Shown here piece by piece: positions 32,657 through 39,954 of a stretch of DNA of 64,000 nt (positions are counted from its first letter, which is position 1; each line of letters starts with the position of its first letter). Location: assembly GCF_027947575.1 (NCBI RefSeq), contig NZ_CP116256.1, forward strand, positions 4,588,001 through 4,652,000. Direction: 5' to 3'. Both the position numbers and the translations under genes were made by a program. The notes below the pieces were generated by a model. That model did no database searches. It was not told the DNA's origin and saw only the letters and a program-made list of their open reading frames with translations. Source of the stretch: Streptomyces rubrogriseus (GTDB lineage: Bacteria > Actinomycetota > Actinomycetes > Streptomycetales > Streptomycetaceae).

Positions 32657-33682
32657 TCACCGCCCGTACCGCTGCGCGACGGCCGTGAAGGCGGCCTTGG
32701 GCTCCCATTCCATGTCGGGGTAGGTCTGCCCCCGGCGTCCTTCGAGGAGTTTGACGATGCCCAGGCCGGCCCGGTCCAGGTCGTCCCTGGGGTCGCCGTC
32801 CGGGCGGTGCGGGTAGCCGGGCAGGGCGAACAGGAACACGAACGCGCTGTCCACTCCCTCGGTCTCGAAGATCTCCAGCAGTTCGCTCAGATACGCGGCC
32901 TGGCCGGCCTCGTCACGCTCGTACACGCCGGTCAGCCGTACCGGGGCCCTGGTCGCCGGGTCGTGCTCGACCACTTCCAGCACCCGACCGCCACGGTCCC
33001 CCGCGCCGCGGTAGGCGGCGGTGCCGAACCCGGTGACGGCGAGCGGCTTCGGCCCCTGCGCCAAGGTGCGCACCGCGTCCCGGAACCGGTCGGCGACCTC
33101 CGCGGAGCGGATCAGTTCGTACGTCACCATGTCGAAGGGGGTCCAGTCGATCTGCTCGAACTGGATGGCCGCGTAGGTGAGCCTGCCCCGGAAGCGCTCG
33201 CGGACCGTGGCCGCGGCCTCGCGGAGGAACGCGTTGACGCGCACGCCGAGCTCGCCCATCGCTTCGGCTCGCCGCTCGGGCCGGCGCATCAGCTGCTCGA
33301 CCCGCTCCTCGGGGCTGTCCCCCGACAGGAACCCGCGGTTCATCACGCTCAGTTCGACCCCTGCGACGAACACGACGGTGGCTCCCCGCTGCCGGAGCCG
33401 TTCCGCTCGCTCGGCACAGTCGCGGAAGAGCGTGAGGATCGGCTCGGGGTCCAGTTCCAGCGGGTAGGGCGAGAACCAGACCTCCAGGCCGAGCTCGGCG
33501 GCGGCACCGGCGGCCAGCTCCAGGCGGTCCGGGTCGCCGCCGATGATCTGGACCGCGTTGCAGTGCAGGTCGTCGCGGATGACGGCGAGTTCGCGCCGGA
33601 CCACCGCGGGATCGAAGTGCTCGCGGGACGTCTGGCCGTGCACGACGAATCCGGTGTCGTAGGTCATTCCTCTTGCTCGCAT
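32657..33682 (-). CDS. TIM-barrel, glycoside-hydrolase-like protein of unknown function
   Basis: ATG 33682 is preferred to 33667, whose upstream AGAGGA would touch the start codon; GGAC lies about 10 nt before 33682. The 341 aa product has alternating strand/helix units typical of a (beta/alpha)8 barrel: VVRRELAVIRDDLHCNAVQI, AAELGLEVWFSPYPLELDPE, TVVFVAGVELSVMNRGFLSG, LTYAAIQFEQIDWTPFDMVT, and VDSAFVFLFALPGYPHRPDG near the end. Glu residues at strand ends (AGVELSV, FEQID) fit a hydrolase-like active site, but no family is certain. It diverges from the TetR gene at 33818 across repeated operator-like elements, so it is the probable target of that regulator. Confidence 0.6.
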   Translation of the reverse strand: MRARGMTYDTGFVVHGQTSREHFDPAVVRRELAVIRDDLHCNAVQIIGGDPDRLELAAGAAAELGLEVWFSPYPLELDPEPILTLFRDCAERAERLRQRGATVVFVAGVELSVMNRGFLSGDSPEERVEQLMRRPERRAEAMGELGVRVNAFLREAAATVRERFRGRLTYAAIQFEQIDWTPFDMVTYELIRSAEVADRFRDAVRTLAQGPKPLAVTGFGTAAYRGAGDRGGRVLEVVEHDPATRAPVRLTGVYERDEAGQAAYLSELLEIFETEGVDSAFVFLFALPGYPHRPDGDPRDDLDRAGLGIVKLLEGRRGQTYPDMEWEPKAAFTAVAQRYGR

Positions 33683-33741
33683 GGTGCCGCTGTCCTCTCC
33701 GTCGGTCTCGGCGGGTCGAGACTGACAGGGAAAATGCGTGC

Positions 33742-33785
33742 ACGCAAGTTTGCACTGGAGCAGATTTGCGGGCACGCAAGTTTGC
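33742..33785. promoter_or_regulatory. Repeated operator-like elements between TIM-barrel and TetR genes
   Basis: ACGCAAGTTTGC occurs exactly at 33742-33753 and 33774-33785, 32 bp apart (about three helical turns). Each contains the inverted repeat GCAA-GT-TTGC. A degenerate GATTTGC lies between them. They fill most of the 135 bp between the divergent genes, the expected place for TetR binding. Confidence 0.55.
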
Positions 33786-33817
33786 GGGCACGCAGTCGCG
33801 CGTGGAAAGCTGACACC

Positions 33818-34474
33818 GTGACGACACCACCACCAGGGCTGCGGGAGCGGAAGAAGCGGGCCACGCGCGAGGCGCTGCGCGAAGCGGCGCTGCGCCTGGC
33901 CGTGGAGCGCGGACCGGACCAGGTGCGGGTCGAGGACATCGCGGAGGCGGCCGGGGTCTCGTCGCGCACCTACAACAACTACTTCGCCAGCCGCGAGCAG
34001 GCCATCGTCTCCGCCGTCACCGCGGACCGGGAGGCGCGCATCGCCGCGGCGGTCGCGGCCCGGCCCGCGGGAGTACGCCTGGCCGACGCCGTCACCGAAG
34101 CAGTGGTCGAGCAGTACACGAACACCGGTGAGCGTGAACAGCGGGCGCTGCTGCTGATCACCACCCGGACCGCGCTGCGCGACGCGTTCCTCGACACCAC
34201 GGCCGGCATCGAGCTCCCACTCACAGCGGTGATCGCCGAACGCCTGGGAGACGCCGAAGCCCACCCGGCCCGCGTCCTCGCTGCAAGCGTGACCGCGGCG
34301 GTGCGCATCGCACTGGAAGGCTGGCTGCGGCCTGCCGGGAGCGCGGAGACCGCCGGGAGTCTCCCCGCCGGAGGACTGCTCGTGCCCTCCGGTTCACTGG
34401 CGGACCAGCTCCGCACGGCGCTGGCCCCGCTCGCGCCCGCGTTCGACGCCGCGGAGCAAGGTGGGCAGCGGTGA
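33818..34474 (+). CDS. TetR-family regulator
   Basis: GTG at 33818 (GGAAAG ten bases upstream) gives 218 residues. The DNA-binding domain is clear: ATREALREAALRLAVERGPD, QVRVEDIAEAAGVSSRTYNN, YFASREQAIVSAVTADREAR. The C-terminal part (LLLITTRTALRDAFLDTTAG, VIAERLGDAEAHPARVLAAS) fits the TetR C-terminal domain often seen with xenobiotic-responsive members. It overlaps the next gene, the histone-like ORF, by 4 nt (GTGA), so the two are co-translated. Exact repeats upstream are its likely operators. Confidence 0.88.
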   Translation: MTTPPPGLRERKKRATREALREAALRLAVERGPDQVRVEDIAEAAGVSSRTYNNYFASREQAIVSAVTADREARIAAAVAARPAGVRLADAVTEAVVEQYTNTGEREQRALLLITTRTALRDAFLDTTAGIELPLTAVIAERLGDAEAHPARVLAASVTAAVRIALEGWLRPAGSAETAGSLPAGGLLVPSGSLADQLRTALAPLAPAFDAAEQGGQR

Positions 34475-34950
34475 CACCGACGCGGCTGGGACATCCGCCC
34501 CCTCAACTGCCGCGCGGCTCGGGGATGACCACCCAGCACGCGGGCCCCGGGCGCAGCGGTCGGCAGACCGCCTCGGTCACGAGTGGCTCGCCGTTCAAGC
34601 CCTCCCTCGTCAAAGCGGTGTTCGGGGCCGTGACCCCGATGCACGTCTCCCGGTCGGCCGCGTGGGCCGCCGGGTCGGTGACACGGACGGTGCTGACGGA
34701 GATCGTCCAGGGCGCGAGGACCGGGGCGGCAGCGGCGGGCCGGAAGAAGCTGATTCCCGGGGACCTTCTCTCGGCGATCGACCGGAACGTCGAGCTGGAG
34801 GTGGGCCCTGTCCAGCCGCACGGGGACGGACGGACCGTCGGCAGGGACGACATCCTGGCCGCCACCACGATGCAGTTGTTCGGCGGCGGCCTCAGGCCGC
34901 GCGCTCTCGCCGAAGCCCGCGAGGCGGCTCGGGGGCCTTCGGCCGGCTGA
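34471..34950 (+). CDS. Histone-fold (H2A-like) protein
   Basis: The GTG at 34471 overlaps the TetR stop (GTGA); an alternative ATG lies at 34525. The 159 aa product (141 from the ATG) contains a segment aligning with eukaryotic H2A along the whole fold: alpha-1 FKPSLVKAVFGAV, loop 1 TPMHVSRSA, long alpha-2 AWAAGSVTRTVLTEIVQGAR followed by TGAAAAG, loop 2 RKKLIPG, and alpha-3 DLLSAIDRNVELE. Key H2A features are kept: T-x-E-I in alpha-2, the K-K-x-I-P loop, and the L-x-x-A-I-x-x-x-x-E-L helix. A further helix follows (RDDILAATTMQLFGGGLRP). Bacterial histone-fold proteins are known, but an H2A-like one coupled to a TetR gene is unfamiliar to me. DNA binding is inferred, not shown. Confidence 0.7.
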   Translation: MTPTRLGHPPPQLPRGSGMTTQHAGPGRSGRQTASVTSGSPFKPSLVKAVFGAVTPMHVSRSAAWAAGSVTRTVLTEIVQGARTGAAAAGRKKLIPGDLLSAIDRNVELEVGPVQPHGDGRTVGRDDILAATTMQLFGGGLRPRALAEAREAARGPSAG

Positions 34951-35053
34951 GTGGGTGCGATCGGCATCTGCCGTGTGCATCTCTGGATATTCCGACGATA
35001 ACGCTCGCCGCTAGCTTCGCGGTGACCCTGTCGTGTTCGGTGAAAGGCATCCC

Positions 35054-35467
35054 GTGAAGAAGCTCGCCTCGGCCCTGCTTTCCGCAGTTCTCCTCGGCGG
35101 CGTGTCCGTCGCCGCCGCACCCGCCGCCTCGGCGGTCACCGCGCCGGGCGCCACCGCGTCGGCGGCACCCGGCTGTGTCACCGAGACCAAGGAGGTGAGC
35201 AAGGGCTACGGAACGATCACCGTGTGCGTCAACGAGGACGGCTCCGCCCGGGCCTACGGCGACCTCCACTGCACCGCGTTCGGCGCCGTTCTCGTGATGT
35301 GGGAGATCGGCTGGAAGACGACCTCCGGTGTCAAGGTCTCGACCGTCGCGACGGCCGGCTGGGGAGACGACGACATCGAGTTCGACGTCGACCCCTCGGC
35401 CGGCACGGACGGGATCAAGGGGATCACCGGAGTGGACGAGATCTACCTCGCCACGATCTACATGTGA
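35054..35467 (+). CDS. Small secreted protein of unknown function
   Basis: GTG at 35054 with AAAGG seven bases upstream; earlier in-frame starts would disrupt the signal peptide. The 137 aa product begins VKKLASALLSAVLLGGVSVA, a Sec signal ending near AAPAASA. The mature part has three Cys (APGCVTE, ITVCVNED, DLHCTAF) and a beta-rich pattern (KGYGTITVCVNEDGSARAYG, VLVMWEIGWKTTSGVKVSTV). No family recognised. It has no operon partner; the gene upstream ends 103 bp before it. Confidence 0.75.
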   Translation: MKKLASALLSAVLLGGVSVAAAPAASAVTAPGATASAAPGCVTETKEVSKGYGTITVCVNEDGSARAYGDLHCTAFGAVLVMWEIGWKTTSGVKVSTVATAGWGDDDIEFDVDPSAGTDGIKGITGVDEIYLATIYM

Positions 35468-35519
35468 CCCGGCCCGCACGCCACCGCGAACCTCTGTCGG
35501 GATCGTGCCGTCCGCTCCG

Positions 35520-35984
35520 TCAGCCCCGCTGAAGGGTGCGGTCGTGCTCCCGGACCGCGATCCGGGCCAGCTTGGTCAGCATCATGCCGTTGCGGACCTC
35601 GACCAGGTAGTCCACGGGCAGTCCGTGCATTCGGATGCCCGGGCCCCGCAAGGCGTGCCAGTCGAGTACGAAGAGCGTGGCGTCGCCCCAGGGCACCAGC
35701 TTCATGGCGATGCGGGCCGCGCCGAACGGTTCGGCCTGCGCCTCCAGTTCCAGGCGGCGTTCGGGTTCGCAGATGCGGACGACGCAGGTGTCGTCGAGGA
35801 CCAGCGGGCCGGCCCCGACCCGGACGCGCAACCGGGCGCCCACCTGGGGCCAGTGGGGGTCCGCGGCGAGCACCCGCTGGGTTCCGGTCACCCATTCCCC
35901 GTAGCGGTGTCCGTCGGACAGCAGGCTCCAGACCTCGGACGGGGTACTCAGGATCAGACGGCGGTTCCGGGCCAAGCTGAACAC
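35520..35984 (-). CDS. SRPBCC (START-like) family protein
   Basis: GTG at 35984 directly after GAGGGAGC gives 154 residues. The pattern NRRLILSTPSEVWSLLSDGH, YGEWVTGTQRVLAADPHWPQ, VGARLRVRVGAGPLVLDDTC, PERRLELEAQAEPFGAARIA is the polyketide-cyclase-2/SRPBCC helix-grip fold, a hydrophobic cavity that binds lipids, polyketides or other small molecules. The final helix LPVDYLVEVRNGMMLTKLAR is typical. Function not predictable. It is convergent with the secreted-protein gene. Confidence 0.82.
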   Translation of the reverse strand: MFSLARNRRLILSTPSEVWSLLSDGHRYGEWVTGTQRVLAADPHWPQVGARLRVRVGAGPLVLDDTCVVRICEPERRLELEAQAEPFGAARIAMKLVPWGDATLFVLDWHALRGPGIRMHGLPVDYLVEVRNGMMLTKLARIAVREHDRTLQRG

Positions 35985-36006
35985 GCTCCCTCGGGACGAC
36001 GGCGAC

Positions 36007-36038
36007 GACGGGGCGACGGGGTGACGGGGTGACGGGGC
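36007..36038. repeat. Tandem 8-bp repeat, GACGGGGY x4
   Basis: Four consecutive copies of GACGGGGC/GACGGGGT run from 36007 to 36038, just upstream of the SRPBCC gene start. The rest of the 265 bp between 35985 and 36249 contains no gene I can recognise. Confidence 0.75.
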
Positions 36039-36249
36039 GGGGGCACGAGTGATCCGCGGTCTGCGGCGCGCGCCCGTCGACACTAGCCCGGCGCTCCGGT
36101 GGCCCAGGGGAACGCGCCGACGCATGGGCCCGTCCGGGCGAGGCGCCCGCCGGCGGCTGCGGCCGGCGAGCTTTCCCGGTCGGGGCCGATGGCCGAGTCC
36201 GGCCGGTCGGCGGCCAGCCGGAACGCGTTCCGGCCGGCGGCACGATGCG

Positions 36250-37053
36250 TCAGTTCTTGACCGCGACCCCGCAGACGGACACGTCGGCCGTGGGCTCTTC
36301 GGGCCTGCCCGCGTCCGGGCGCCAGGAAGCCGTGGCGACGACCCCCGGGGCCACCAGGTCCAGTCCGGTGAAGAAGGCGGCGATCTCCTGCGGGGAGCGC
36401 AGGTGGTAGGTGTTGGCCGACTGGCCGTTGTAGACCTGGACCGCCCTGTTCAGTGCCTCGTTGTTGTCGGTGCCGTCGCTCAGGGCCAGATAGCTGCCCC
36501 GGGGCAGCGCCGCCATCAGTGTGTCCAGCAGCTCCGCGGGACGCTCGGCGTCGGAGATCTGCCCCATGATCCCCAGGGTGGTCAGCGCGACGGGGCGGCT
36601 GAGGTCCAGGGTTCTGGCGGCTTCGGCCAGGATCCGCTCGGGGTCCCTGACGTCGGCGTCGACGTAGGCGCAGGCACCCTCCGGCGTGCTGGTGAGCAGC
36701 GCCCTGGCATGGGTGAGGACGAGGGGGTCGTTGTCCACGTACACGATGCGGCTCTCCGGTGCGATGCGCTGGGCCAGCTCGTGCGTGTTGTCCGCGGTGG
36801 GCAGTCCGGTGCCGATGTCGAGGAACTGGCGGACACCGGCCTCGCCGGCCAGGAAACGTACCGCGCGTGCCAGGAACCGGCGTTGCAGGCGGGCGACGGC
36901 GGCGAACTCCGGAAACGTCGTCAGGATGACGTCACCGGCCGCGCTGTCGACCGGATAGTTGTCCTTGCCTCCCAGCAGGTAGTTCCAGACCCGGGCGGAG
37001 TGCGGCCGATCGGTCTGGAGTCGCGCCCCGACTTCTTCACGCGGATCAGTCAT
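36250..37053 (-). CDS. SAM-dependent methyltransferase, DUF574 (Methyltransf_19) family
   Basis: From ATG 37053 the 267 aa product shows the family hallmark PHSARVWNYLLGGKDNYPVD near the N-terminus, then FLDIGTGLPTADNTHELAQR (motif I), IVYVDNDPLVLTHARALL, and YVDADVRDPERILAEA. Streptomyces genomes carry many copies of this family, often near regulators, with unknown substrates. The C-terminal strand (ADVSVCGVAVKN) is normal. No partner gene is evident. Confidence 0.9.
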   Translation of the reverse strand: MTDPREEVGARLQTDRPHSARVWNYLLGGKDNYPVDSAAGDVILTTFPEFAAVARLQRRFLARAVRFLAGEAGVRQFLDIGTGLPTADNTHELAQRIAPESRIVYVDNDPLVLTHARALLTSTPEGACAYVDADVRDPERILAEAARTLDLSRPVALTTLGIMGQISDAERPAELLDTLMAALPRGSYLALSDGTDNNEALNRAVQVYNGQSANTYHLRSPQEIAAFFTGLDLVAPGVVATASWRPDAGRPEEPTADVSVCGVAVKN

Positions 37054-37119
37054 GGGCAAAGCTTCACACAACAGCGTACGGGTGGGAGGGAAGTACCGAA
37101 CTTCCCGGTGCCGCCCGGC

Positions 37120-37665
37120 TCAGCAGGACGGCGACGGGGTGGGCGGGGGCCGTAGGCCCAGCCACTGCTCGGCGTCCCAGGCCCGGAACCGCTCCACCTC
37201 GGTGAAACCCAGCTTCGCCGCCAGGCGCATCGAGCCGGTGTTGGCGGTCTGCGTGTTGAGCACCACCGGCTCGCCGGGAAGGACGCCGTCGAGCCAGTCC
37301 AGTGCCGCCGCGCACGCCTCGGCGGCGTACCCGAGTCCCCACGCCCGCGGCAGGAACAGGTAGCCGAGATCGACCTTTCCCACCGCAACGGGGCAGCAGT
37401 GCTCCCGTGTTCGCCTGAGCAGGACCTGCCCGATCATCTCCCCGTCGAGGTCGACGACGAAGCTCCCGGGCCATCGCTCGGGGGTCCCGGGCAGCTCACG
37501 CTCCAGTTCCGCACGGGGGCGGGGGCCGCCGAGGTAGGTGTGCACCTCGGGCGACGCCAGCAGTTCGACGAACGCCGCGCGGTCCGCGGCTCCGGACCCC
37601 CGGAGCACGAGTCTCGCGGTTCTGATCGCCACCGGCGGCCACGCGACGGGGCCCAGGTCTGACAT
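37120..37665 (-). CDS. GNAT N-acetyltransferase (RimJ-like)
   Basis: The 181 aa product begins with the RimJ-type start IRTARLVLRGSGAADRAAFV and has FVVDLDGEMIGQVLLRRT, VDLGYLFLPRAWGLGYAAEA (acetyl-CoA loop region, though G-L-G-Y-A replaces the usual Q/R-x-x-G-x-A) and NTGSMRLAAKLGFTEVERFR, the SxxxxxKxGF end motif. Likely acetylates a small amine or protein N-terminus; the substrate is unknown. Convergent spacing to the upstream methyltransferase is 67 bp on the same strand. Confidence 0.85.
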   Translation of the reverse strand: MSDLGPVAWPPVAIRTARLVLRGSGAADRAAFVELLASPEVHTYLGGPRPRAELERELPGTPERWPGSFVVDLDGEMIGQVLLRRTREHCCPVAVGKVDLGYLFLPRAWGLGYAAEACAAALDWLDGVLPGEPVVLNTQTANTGSMRLAAKLGFTEVERFRAWDAEQWLGLRPPPTPSPSC

Positions 37666-37830
37666 GCGCGCAGACTAACAAGTCCTGGTTCCCGTGTTGC
37701 CGAGAAGAGATCGCTCAGGGGCGATGACTTTGCACCGGACCGGGAGTCTCCTTCGGGAACGCCCTCCCCGGACGCTCACTGGTCGGGCCGGGGGCACACA
37801 GACAGCGACCTTGACAGGAGTCCAGGCCAC

Positions 37831-38493
37831 ATGACCGATCCGGCACTGACGGCAGACCCTCATCGCGAGACCGGGGTCTGGCCCGCGATCCACACCGAAC
37901 GAGCGGCGCTGGCGGCCGATCTCGCAGACCTGACGGACGAGCAGTGGTCCGTGCCGTCGCTCTGCGCCGGTCTGTCGGTGCGGGAGGTGCTGGCGCACCT
38001 GACGGCGGGCGCGAGTCTCAACACCGTGCGCTGGCTGGCGGGTGTGATCCGGTGCCGGTTCGACTTCGACAAGCAGGTGGCCGTGCGGCTGGCCGAGCAG
38101 CTCGGCGCGACCCCGGGCGAGACCCTTGAACGTTTCCGGCGCGTCGTCCCGAGCACGACCAAACCTCCGCTGCCCGCGATCGCCATGCTGGGCGAGACCA
38201 TCGTGCACGGAGAGGACATCCGGCGCCCGCTGGGCATCCGCCGCGACCACCCGATCGGTGTCGTCACCGAGGCGGCCGAGTACTACCGGGGCTCCGACCT
38301 CGTCGTCGTTGCCAAGGGACGCATCGGCGGGCTGAGACTCGTGGCGGACGACGGCCCGTTCGCGACCGGTTCCGGACCTCTCGTGTCCGGCCGCACCCTG
38401 GCCCTGGTGATGGCCATGACGGGGCGCGCGACCTACTGCGACGACCTCGAAGGCGACGGCGTGGAACTCCTCCGGAGCCGTATGAGCCTCTGA
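37831..38493 (+). CDS. Maleylpyruvate isomerase-family (MDMPI/TIGR03083) protein
   Basis: The 220 aa product contains the DinB-like bundle with IHTERAALAADLADLTDEQW, SLCAGLSVREVLAHLTAGAS (first metal His) and MLGETIVHGEDIRRPLGI, where HGEDIRRP is the family signature with the second His. It is likely mycothiol-dependent, substrate unknown. TTGACA about 20 bp before the ATG could be a -35 element. It diverges from the GNAT gene at 37665. Confidence 0.85.
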   Translation: MTDPALTADPHRETGVWPAIHTERAALAADLADLTDEQWSVPSLCAGLSVREVLAHLTAGASLNTVRWLAGVIRCRFDFDKQVAVRLAEQLGATPGETLERFRRVVPSTTKPPLPAIAMLGETIVHGEDIRRPLGIRRDHPIGVVTEAAEYYRGSDLVVVAKGRIGGLRLVADDGPFATGSGPLVSGRTLALVMAMTGRATYCDDLEGDGVELLRSRMSL

Positions 38494-38585
38494 CCGCGAC
38501 GAGTTGTCAACCCCGACGATCGTCACGGCCCGGGGTTGCCGTTCGGCCCGGGTGTCCGGGCGGGCGTGCTCCTACGTTTCCGCTC

Positions 38586-39572
38586 ATGGAACGAGAACCG
38601 CGAAAGAAGGCCCGGGCCGGCCGGTGGCTCGGCGCGCCGGCCGTCCTGGGTACCGGAGCAGGAGTGGTCGCGTGGCTGTCCCCAGGCGGACTGGGCCGGG
38701 CCGGCCCCGTCGAGGTCACCGGCGGGGCTTCGGCGTCCGCGTACCGGTCGGTCACGGGGGCGTTGGCGGACGCTCCGTCATGGGCGGGGGCCGCTCTGGA
38801 AGTCGCCACCGAGGGCACGCTCGTGATCCTCGGAGCGCTGCTGCTGTGGGCGGCGTGGACGGCGGTGCGCCGCAAGGACGCCCGAGGTGTCGCCGGTGCC
38901 GTGCTGACCGGCCTCGGCACCGTCGTGGCGTACGCGGGGAGTGAGGCGCTGAAACTCGTGGTGGACGAGGAACGTCCCTGTCGTGCGCTCGGTGCCGGGG
39001 CCGAGGCGGTCACGGAGTGCCCGGACGTCGGGGACTGGTCGTTCCCGAGCAACCACGCCACCCTGGCCGCCGGGCTGGCCGTCGGTCTCGCCGTCCTGCG
39101 GCCCCGGCTCGCCGTGGTCACGCTGCCGTTGGCCGGGGCGGCCGCGGTGCTGCGGGTGCTGGTGGGGGTGCACTACCCGCACGACGTGCTCGCCGGTGCG
39201 ACGCTCGGCGGCGCCGTCGTGGCGGCGGTGCTCCTCGTGTTCTGGCCCGCGGCCCGGGGTGCGGCCTCACGGCTGGGGAGGCTGCGGCGCGATGACGCCG
39301 GCCTCGTGAGCCACGACCGCGGCGGCGGCCCGGTTGTCGACGCCCAGCCTCGCCAGGAGGGAGCTCACGTGGGCTTTGACCGTTCCCTCCACCACATGCA
39401 GTCGCCGGGCGATCTGGCCGTTGGACAGGCCGACGCCGAGAAGGGCGAGTACGTCTCGTTCCCGGGCGGTGAGGGCCGCGACCCGGTCACGGGCAGCGGA
39501 ACGCCGACCGGCCAGGGTGCCGGCACCCGTGGCGGCGAGGTGCGCGACGACCCGGGCCGCGACCCGCGGTGA
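38586..39572 (+). CDS. PAP2-type membrane phosphatase with antisense-overlapping tail
   Basis: ATG 38586 gives 328 residues. Five or six membrane helices and the three PAP2 motifs are present: KLVVDEERPCR (K-x6-RP), PSNHATLAAG (PSGH variant with Asn) and RVLVGVHYPHDVLAG (R-x5-H-x3-D), the usual lipid-phosphate phosphatase active site facing outward. The PAP2 domain ends near residue 225 (VLLVFWPAARG). The remaining about 100 residues are encoded on the strand opposite the response regulator gene (39267-39947) and look like antisense translation (GGGPVVDAQPRQEGAHVGFD). The natural stop may have been lost by an indel near 39290. Confidence 0.8.
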   Translation: MEREPRKKARAGRWLGAPAVLGTGAGVVAWLSPGGLGRAGPVEVTGGASASAYRSVTGALADAPSWAGAALEVATEGTLVILGALLLWAAWTAVRRKDARGVAGAVLTGLGTVVAYAGSEALKLVVDEERPCRALGAGAEAVTECPDVGDWSFPSNHATLAAGLAVGLAVLRPRLAVVTLPLAGAAAVLRVLVGVHYPHDVLAGATLGGAVVAAVLLVFWPAARGAASRLGRLRRDDAGLVSHDRGGGPVVDAQPRQEGAHVGFDRSLHHMQSPGDLAVGQADAEKGEYVSFPGGEGRDPVTGSGTPTGQGAGTRGGEVRDDPGRDPR

Positions 39573-39947
39573 CAGGTAGGCGGCGCCCCCGGCCACCGCA
39601 CGGACTCCGGTGAGCAGTTCCTCGGGCTCGCCCGACTTGATCAGGAAACCGGCCGCGCCGCCGCCCAGTGCCTGCAGGATGTAGTCGTCCTCGCCGAAGG
39701 TCGTGAGCATGATGACGCCGGTGCCCGGCACGGCGGTGCGGATCTCCGCGGCGGCGTCGATGCCGTTGAGGCCCGGCATGCGGATGTCGAGTACGGCCAC
39801 CGCGGGTCGGTGGCGTCGCACCAGTTCCACGGCGTCGTGCCCGTCGGCGGCCTCGGCGACGACCTCGATGTCCGCGGCAGTGGCGAGGACGGCGCGCACC
39901 CCGGCCCGGATCATCGGCTCGTCGTCGGCGATCAGCACCCGGATCAT
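39267..39947 (-). CDS. NarL/LuxR-type response regulator
   Basis: From ATG 39947 the 226 aa product has a receiver domain (acidic pair in VLIADDEP, phospho-acceptor Asp-54 in VAVLDIRMPGLNGID, Lys in AGFLIKSGEPEELL) and a LuxR helix-turn-helix (LTARERDVLALLGVGLSNGQ, IARRLHVVEGTVKAHVSSLL). Its start lies 7 nt after the kinase stop, giving a kinase-regulator operon. The last 306 bp are antisense to the tail of the PAP2 reading frame. Confidence 0.9.
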   Translation of the reverse strand: MIRVLIADDEPMIRAGVRAVLATAADIEVVAEAADGHDAVELVRRHRPAVAVLDIRMPGLNGIDAAAEIRTAVPGTGVIMLTTFGEDDYILQALGGGAAGFLIKSGEPEELLTGVRAVAGGAAYLSPRVAARVVAHLAATGAGTLAGRRSAARDRVAALTARERDVLALLGVGLSNGQIARRLHVVEGTVKAHVSSLLARLGVDNRAAAAVVAHEAGVIAPQPPQP

Positions 39948-39954
39948 CGCGCGC

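Noticed and set aside
31955-33817. Open plus-strand extension upstream of the TetR gene
   Set aside because: It is antisense to MDMPI and TIM-barrel genes; the TetR protein starts at the GTG at 33818, where similarity and a ribosome site begin.
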